A stretch of DNA of 64,000 nt, from assembly GCF_014356525.2 (NCBI RefSeq), contig NC_052510.1, positions 55,044,503 through 55,108,502 on the forward strand, written 5' to 3'. Source of the DNA: Nilaparvata lugens. Its lineage: Eukaryota > Arthropoda > Insecta > Hemiptera > Delphacidae. The notes beneath the pieces were generated by a model that saw only the letters and a list, made by a program, of their open reading frames with translations, did no database searches and had not been told where the DNA came from. Made by a program: the position numbers and the translations under genes. This document shows positions 59,257-64,000 of the stretch, in pieces (the first letter of the stretch is position 1; each line of letters begins with the position of its first letter).

Positions 59257-59492
59257 CTATATAAATAGAACTAAGGACTTCTGCTACTGCAAATATTCAC
59301 CAAAGAACTAAAAATAGCAGAAGGAAATTTGAAGAATGAAACTGTCCAAAAATACCGGGTTCGATTCTCGGTCTGGTCACAATTTTTGAACAATTTCATC
59401 CTTCAAATTTCCTTCTGCTATTTAATTCTTCGATCAATATTTGCAGTAGCAGAAGTCCTTAGTTGTCTAGTTCTTAGTTCTATTCATATAGC
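59257..59492. mobile_element. Foldback with tRNA-like B box in its centre
   Basis: Arms share GGACTTCTGCTACTGCAAAT and TAGCAGAAGGAAATTTGAAG. The centre holds CCGGGTTCGATTCTCGGTC (59356-59374), a B-box-like tRNA 3' half. No A box is seen. Confidence 0.75.
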
Positions 59493-59504
59493 TTCGATTA
59501 GATT

Positions 59505-59640
59505 GTCTTTTTTCTGTAGGGCTACTTTTGAATATAAATAAAAATATAAATCTGAGTACGGTACGCTTTTAAATTATCTCGTCACGACATGTTTCAGTAA
59601 TTAATGCTATTATCAAGTCTTGATTTATATTTTTATTTAT
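59505..59640. repeat. Member of the TTCGGACATG snapback family
   Basis: TTCTGTAGGGCTACTTTTG, TAAATCTGAGTACGG and GACATGTTTCAGTAATTAAT, with GTCTTGATTTATATTTTTAT as the returning arm. Confidence 0.65.
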
Positions 59641-60129
59641 ACTTCCATTTGATATTTGAAATAATCATCGAAAAGTATTGTTTAAGTTCTCTGTTACTTC
59701 TTATTGAATCTAATGATAAAATGTTTGGAAAAAGATGTGAACATTAATTGAAGCCTTGTGTAACGAACAGACAAGAGCCCAAAGTCACGGTTGATCATAA
59801 GTGATCATTTGACAACATCTAGAGGTCAACATATACCTATTCAATGGTCTATGTAGTTAGCACAGCCACAGCCCATTGAGCATTGACTTAATTGAATTGT
59901 GTAGCCAACATAAAGGGAGAGGGTGAGCGACTATTATCTATCAATCACTGTCATCCAATCACTGAACATCTTCACAAGTCGAGAGTAGGCTACTTGGTCG
60001 ATTATTGTTGCACAAGCACAAGTCACTCTAGTGCTTGGTAACTGACGTCACAATCTATTAAGCACTGCAAGATGATTTCCCTCTACTAGAACGTACAATG
60101 GAGGATTCCATAAGAGGGGTGAATATCAG
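59641..60129. other. Unassigned stretch
   Basis: Nothing recognised. Confidence 0.5.
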
Positions 60130-61281
60130 GGGCGCCATTTAGGGGTGGGCAGGGGGGTCCTAGGCCCCCCTAAGGATCAGATAAATATTGAAAATACAGG
60201 TCTTTCTACACGAATCCTTAGAGTCTCATTCTGATTCAATACTTTTTTAAACAGTAGTAGTATAATTCCTTCTACAGTATCAACAATGAAGCAAAATTGC
60301 CTTGAAAGTATGGATACGAGTACGAAATAATAAAGAATATATATTTCTCTGTGGTATAGTTGAAGCTTGAATATAGAATGGGTACAGTATTATTGGTCAG
60401 GGCACAATAAGTGGGTTATTGCATAAATTTCAACGTGAGAATTAACAAGCTGCAAGATGTCACAATGAAAGCAAAAGAAAGGGCACAATCAGACAATCAA
60501 AAATGTATGTACAGAGTTGGTGAGAAAATATTATGGGAACAGCTTAATGTTTCTTCAGCTTTTTAACTGAAAGTTATTCTCCAATTAGAATATGATCCCA
60601 ATCAAATTGTTGGAATTGTCATTGTAAAAGAAAAATTTATCTTTTTCCATTATTTTAAGAAATCTGTTCCAGTGTAGTCCTACTTTAGGGCCTCTCTGTA
60701 GACCTATTTTTCTAATAAATAACTCATGATTTAATAACTAATAATTTTTTTTGTTTCTATTCATATTTATTTATTTATTCAATCATTCAGAATTACACAC
60801 TTACAGAAAAGTACCACAGGCTTATAAGCCCAAAACGGTTCCAATTCTAATTTATACAACAGTCCAAATGTAGCTAGGTTATGTGTCACTTAACATTCAT
60901 CAATTACACACTCAATTTACAATTCAAAACACACAAAAATCATTTTTAAATTAAAAAATACTTCTAAATTAAATTAAATCAATGACAATTAATAGAAAAT
61001 TCCAAACTTTGAAAAAACTATAAAATTTTGAGACCGAAAAGACAAACACACTATTTAGACTGTATATTGTTTATAATGTATATTATGTTTATATTGATAC
61101 TTCAACCACATTTGTATAAAACTGGAAAAAATGAAGCATAAATAATAACATCTTCGAATGTAACATTTATGGGGAAAAACCCAGGACCCTCTATCCTTTG
61201 GGGGTATTCCTCCCCCCCTCATACCTCTTGGTTTTTGCCCCCCCCCCCCAGCAGTTTGGTGAAATGGCACCTCTGGGAGTG
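60130..61281. mobile_element. Possible hAT-like element (weak)
   Basis: CAGGGGCGCCATTTAGGGG at 60130 and, reversed, CAGAGGTGCCATTTCACC at 61281 share 11 of the first 14 bases, and both are followed by G-rich runs. No 8 bp TSD is evident and no transposase frame remains. Confidence 0.4.
60768..61000 (-). repeat. Non-LTR 3' end (AAAACGGTTCC variant), AATA tail
   Basis: Minus-strand tail TAAATAAATA; shares CCCAAAACGGTTCCAATTC with 23267-23470. Confidence 0.7.
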
Positions 61282-61386
61282 ATTATGTTTTGAAGAAAGT
61301 TTTGAGAAGAAACTTTTGAAGAAAGTTATGTTCGGTATTTTAAAATGTAAAAAATTGTTAGTTTAAATCTTGTAGATAGTTCTTAA

Positions 61387-61435
61387 AACCGCCTTATTAC
61401 TTCTACTACTTATTAGTAGAAGTAATAAGGCGGTT
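61387..61435. repeat. Perfect 21 bp hairpin
   Basis: Arms 61387-61407 and 61415-61435 are exact reverse complements (AACCGCCTTATTACTTCTAC...), with a 7 nt loop. Confidence 0.95.
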
Positions 61436-62153
61436 CTGGGCATTGAGTGATGCATACAACATCATGTATTCTATAACGTTGAACTACGATGAATCATGAT
61501 TGAAAGTCTATCAGTTTTGCTATTCCCCTTTATGATAGGAATCCACACAAACCTCAAATTGGAATTCAGGCGCCAGTTAATTGCTGCAGTCTTTTGACAG
61601 TTCGAAAACGGCAATTTGTTGTCTGCATTCGTATACGGTTTGTACAGCATACACACAAACTAGCCCGCAGCTATAAACCAATTTACACAAAGATCCCCAG
61701 CTCTCTTGCAATTTGTAACACCATAATAGACTTTCAAATGGAAAGGGATGAGTCGTATGCAAACAACTAGTTCTGTGTAACTTGGGATCAAGCTCCATTA
61801 GTAAGAGATGGAATTTGTGTAGTGCTAATGCTCCAAGGTTCAAGTAAACTTGTAAATTACTGAGTATCATTCAGCTTGTGTTTATACTGGACGTATTTAT
61901 TCTCAAAACAAGATTGGTTTACAATAATTGTTACCTTACTACTGCTTGGACCCAGTGGGTATAGAATGAATATTACATTCTGTACTCACTGCTTGAACCG
62001 CTAGAGGAAAACTAATAGTTTTTGAGAATTAATCACTTTGGATTACCCACATTGATTGATCAACAATTTAGCCGACAATAAGCTGTGAATTGAGATCTGA
62101 TTGAGCAGATAATTGGCTCTTCACTATAATTATTATTGTGATAGCTCTGGAGC
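61436..62153. other. Unassigned stretch with a weak hairpin
   Basis: AGTGGGTATAGAATG and CATTCTGTACTCACT (about 61950-61985) pair imperfectly. Nothing else recognised. Confidence 0.4.
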
Positions 62154-62526
62154 TCTTCTTCTTCTTCTTCTTCTTCTTCTTCTTCTTCTTCTTCTTCTTC
62201 TTCTCTTCTTCTTTCTTCTTCTTCTTCTTCTTCTTCTTCTTCTTCTTCTTCTTCTTCTTCTTCTTCTTCTTCTCTTCTTCTTCTTCTTCTTCTTTTCTTC
62301 TTCTTTCTTCTTCTTTTCTTCTCCTTCTTCTTCTCTTCTTCTTCTTCTTCTTCTTCTTCTTCTTCTTCTTCTTCTTCTTCTTCTCTTCTTCTTCTTCTTC
62401 TTCTTTCTTCTTCTTCTTTCTTCTTCTTCTTTCTTCTTCTTCTCTTCTTCTCTTCTTCTTCTTCTTCTCCTTCTTCTTCCTCTTTTTCTTTTACTTCTCC
62501 TTCTTCTTCCTCTTTTTCTTTTACTT
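62154..62526 (+). repeat. (TTC)n microsatellite, about 370 bp
   Basis: Nearly pure CTT/TTC with scattered CTCTT interruptions and a small doubled TCCTTCTTCTTCCTC end. It opens long homopolymer-like frames on both strands, none of which is a gene. Confidence 0.98.
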
Positions 62527-63097
62527 TCAAACAGGTACACTTTCAAATAGATTGTAGTGATGCTTATGATGGTATTGTTGTAAGATTATATCAATGTTAT
62601 TATTTTATATTTTTTTATTATTAGCTGAATGTGAGTCAAAACAGGCAATAGCCTATATAATAAAAAATATATAAACTAATAACAATGATATAATTTTATC
62701 TTCTTATAACACTATCATCATAAGCATCTCTGCAATCTAATAACATCTATTATAATTTCATAATTAGTTGAAAATTTTCCGTGTCCTGCCTATATCTCTT
62801 TTGCCCACCGCCTGATACTTGACATTAGGTCTTCACTAAATTATTATGATAGCTTTGAATTGAAAGTTTTTCGAAGCTGAAATTTATGATACTACAAATA
62901 TTTTTCGATGTAATAGTGACAACAATATTTCTTATTCTCTCTGATTGAGTAATTCTTTATGTGTATCTATTCGCACACTTCGGAGGTATTTGAAACTGAC
63001 ATTTATGATGCTACAAATATTGTTCAATGTAATAGTAACTACAATTTGTTATTCTCTCCAATTGAGTAATTCTTAACCTGTATCTATTTGGTAGAGA

Positions 63098-63362
63098 GTT
63101 AGTGGGGAGGATATTTTTAATATTCTTTCCGAAGAATGGACATTGATATGTCCAAACCTCCGCCAATTTATGTAGATGCATAACAATATAATTATCTATA
63201 GTTATTATATTAAAAATCACTTTTTCATATCATATACAGTTCAATAATTATTTTCTTAGTCTATATTATGTAAATTCATCTATAATTTTGCTGTATTGTA
63301 AGCTATTGTATATAAGTGTATAAGCCAGTATATATTGTAATCTACATAAATAAAGTACTCAA
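63098..63362 (+). repeat. Non-LTR 3' end, CAAT tail
   Basis: Shares GGGGAGGATATTTTT and GTGTATAAGCCAGTATATAT with 47286-47560; ends ATAAATAAAGTACTCAATCA. Confidence 0.7.
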
Positions 63363-63775
63363 TCAATCAATCTATTATCAATTTATTCTTACAAATGATA
63401 CTGAATGTGGATACTGGACATGTGTGAATACTAAACATTCCGATTGACCAATTTGTTTCAACGTTATCAATTTAATTTAAAGCATTTAATTTGGATTCCC
63501 ATTTAATAATAATAATTATTAATTCATTAGCGTTTTATATAACATCTTTCAAGCTTCCACATTCATTAAGTATGTCATCTGTTGCTATTCCTGGATAATA
63601 ATTATGTAATAGAGAATTCAAATATTTGACTATCTTGTATGATGTTGAATAAATGTAATATCTCAGTAATTTCCATTTGTTATCAATTTATTGAGAATCA
63701 CTACAATTTTATTCATCAGGTGAAACGTACATTACTTGATCTAACCAGAACAACATCATTGATTCTATTACATAG

Positions 63776-63859
63776 AATTCTATTACTATTCTATTCTATT
63801 ATTTCTATTTATTATTCTATTATTATTCTATTCTACTATTCTATTGATTCTATTACTAT
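63776..63859 (+). repeat. TTCTATTA-type simple repeat
   Basis: Irregular units of TTCTATTA and TATTCTA. Confidence 0.85.
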
Positions 63860-64000
63860 TTTTCATCATCATTCACCTACAAAATGACAAAACTACATCA
63901 TGTTAGAGCAGTAGTGAGCAGTCTACTGTTGGAAAAGCAACTGTACAACCTAAATTCAGCACAGCCGCAAGTAACACGTCACATTGTTTGTATACGGATT

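Noticed and set aside
61238..61249. Poly-C run as a functional element
   Set aside because: A simple homopolymer, likely part of the degenerate hAT-like end.
62060..62557. Four long open frames on both strands
   Set aside because: All are translations of the TTC/GAA microsatellite.
1..64000. CRISPR arrays, bacterial operons or ribosome-binding sites
   Set aside because: The repeats are transposon-like and irregularly spaced; TSD-bearing SINEs, LINE tails and splice signals show eukaryotic DNA, so prokaryotic features do not apply.

Overview
The window looks like about 64 kb of AT-rich insect nuclear DNA. The repeat families suggest a hemipteran, perhaps a planthopper; that is my inference from repeat style and was not tested. 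No complete host protein-coding gene is recognisable, and there is no intact tRNA or CRISPR array. Most open frames are short, lie in repeats or overlap other open frames. The window is best read as intergenic or long-intron DNA built from layers of transposable elements.

Main layers. (1) A snapback family ('SB-PLE') related to Penelope-like elements (PLEs). Five palindromic copies (1194-1375, 21575-21825, 25323-25743, 32416-32666, 53760-53978) have 10-12 bp target-site duplications (TSDs). A sixth copy (56863-57537) has an 11 bp TSD and carries decayed coding sequence resembling the region after the PLE GIY-YIG domain. (2) A Helitron/Helentron-like family with a GGGGCACCGAGC end ('HL-D', seven full-length copies of a short or a long form). 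A second such family starts with GACCGAGCGAAG and ends with CTAGT ('HL-E'); two nested copies reveal their empty sites. (3) Several MITE families with terminal inverted repeats (TIRs), a tRNA-derived SINE with a 12 bp TSD, many 3' ends of non-LTR retrotransposons, and three decayed ORF2 C-termini. (4) A 1.85 kb TIR transposon with a spliced transposase remnant (39054-40902).

Three direct duplications shape the window: 276-1881 (0.8 kb, tandem), 49097-52387 (1.29 kb units 0.7 kb apart) and 53419-56575 (1.5 kb, tandem). The last has a nearly invariant core inside diverged flanks.

Host-derived fragments. At 6988-7251 an open exon piece of a ZSWIM8/Dorado-like gene sits inside a MITE, which looks like gene capture. 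At 20266-20458 there is a piece of 28S rRNA around the sarcin-ricin loop, interrupted by a 57 bp insertion with an 11 bp TSD. A possible two-exon transcription unit (about 37200-38520) and a 167-codon open frame (42718-43221) are the only other places where a host gene might be hidden; both are weak.

The most unusual item is the SB-PLE family: palindromic retroelements with PLE-type sequence, short TSDs, and a hammerhead-like motif in which two core positions differ from the canonical sequence in a way that keeps them paired.
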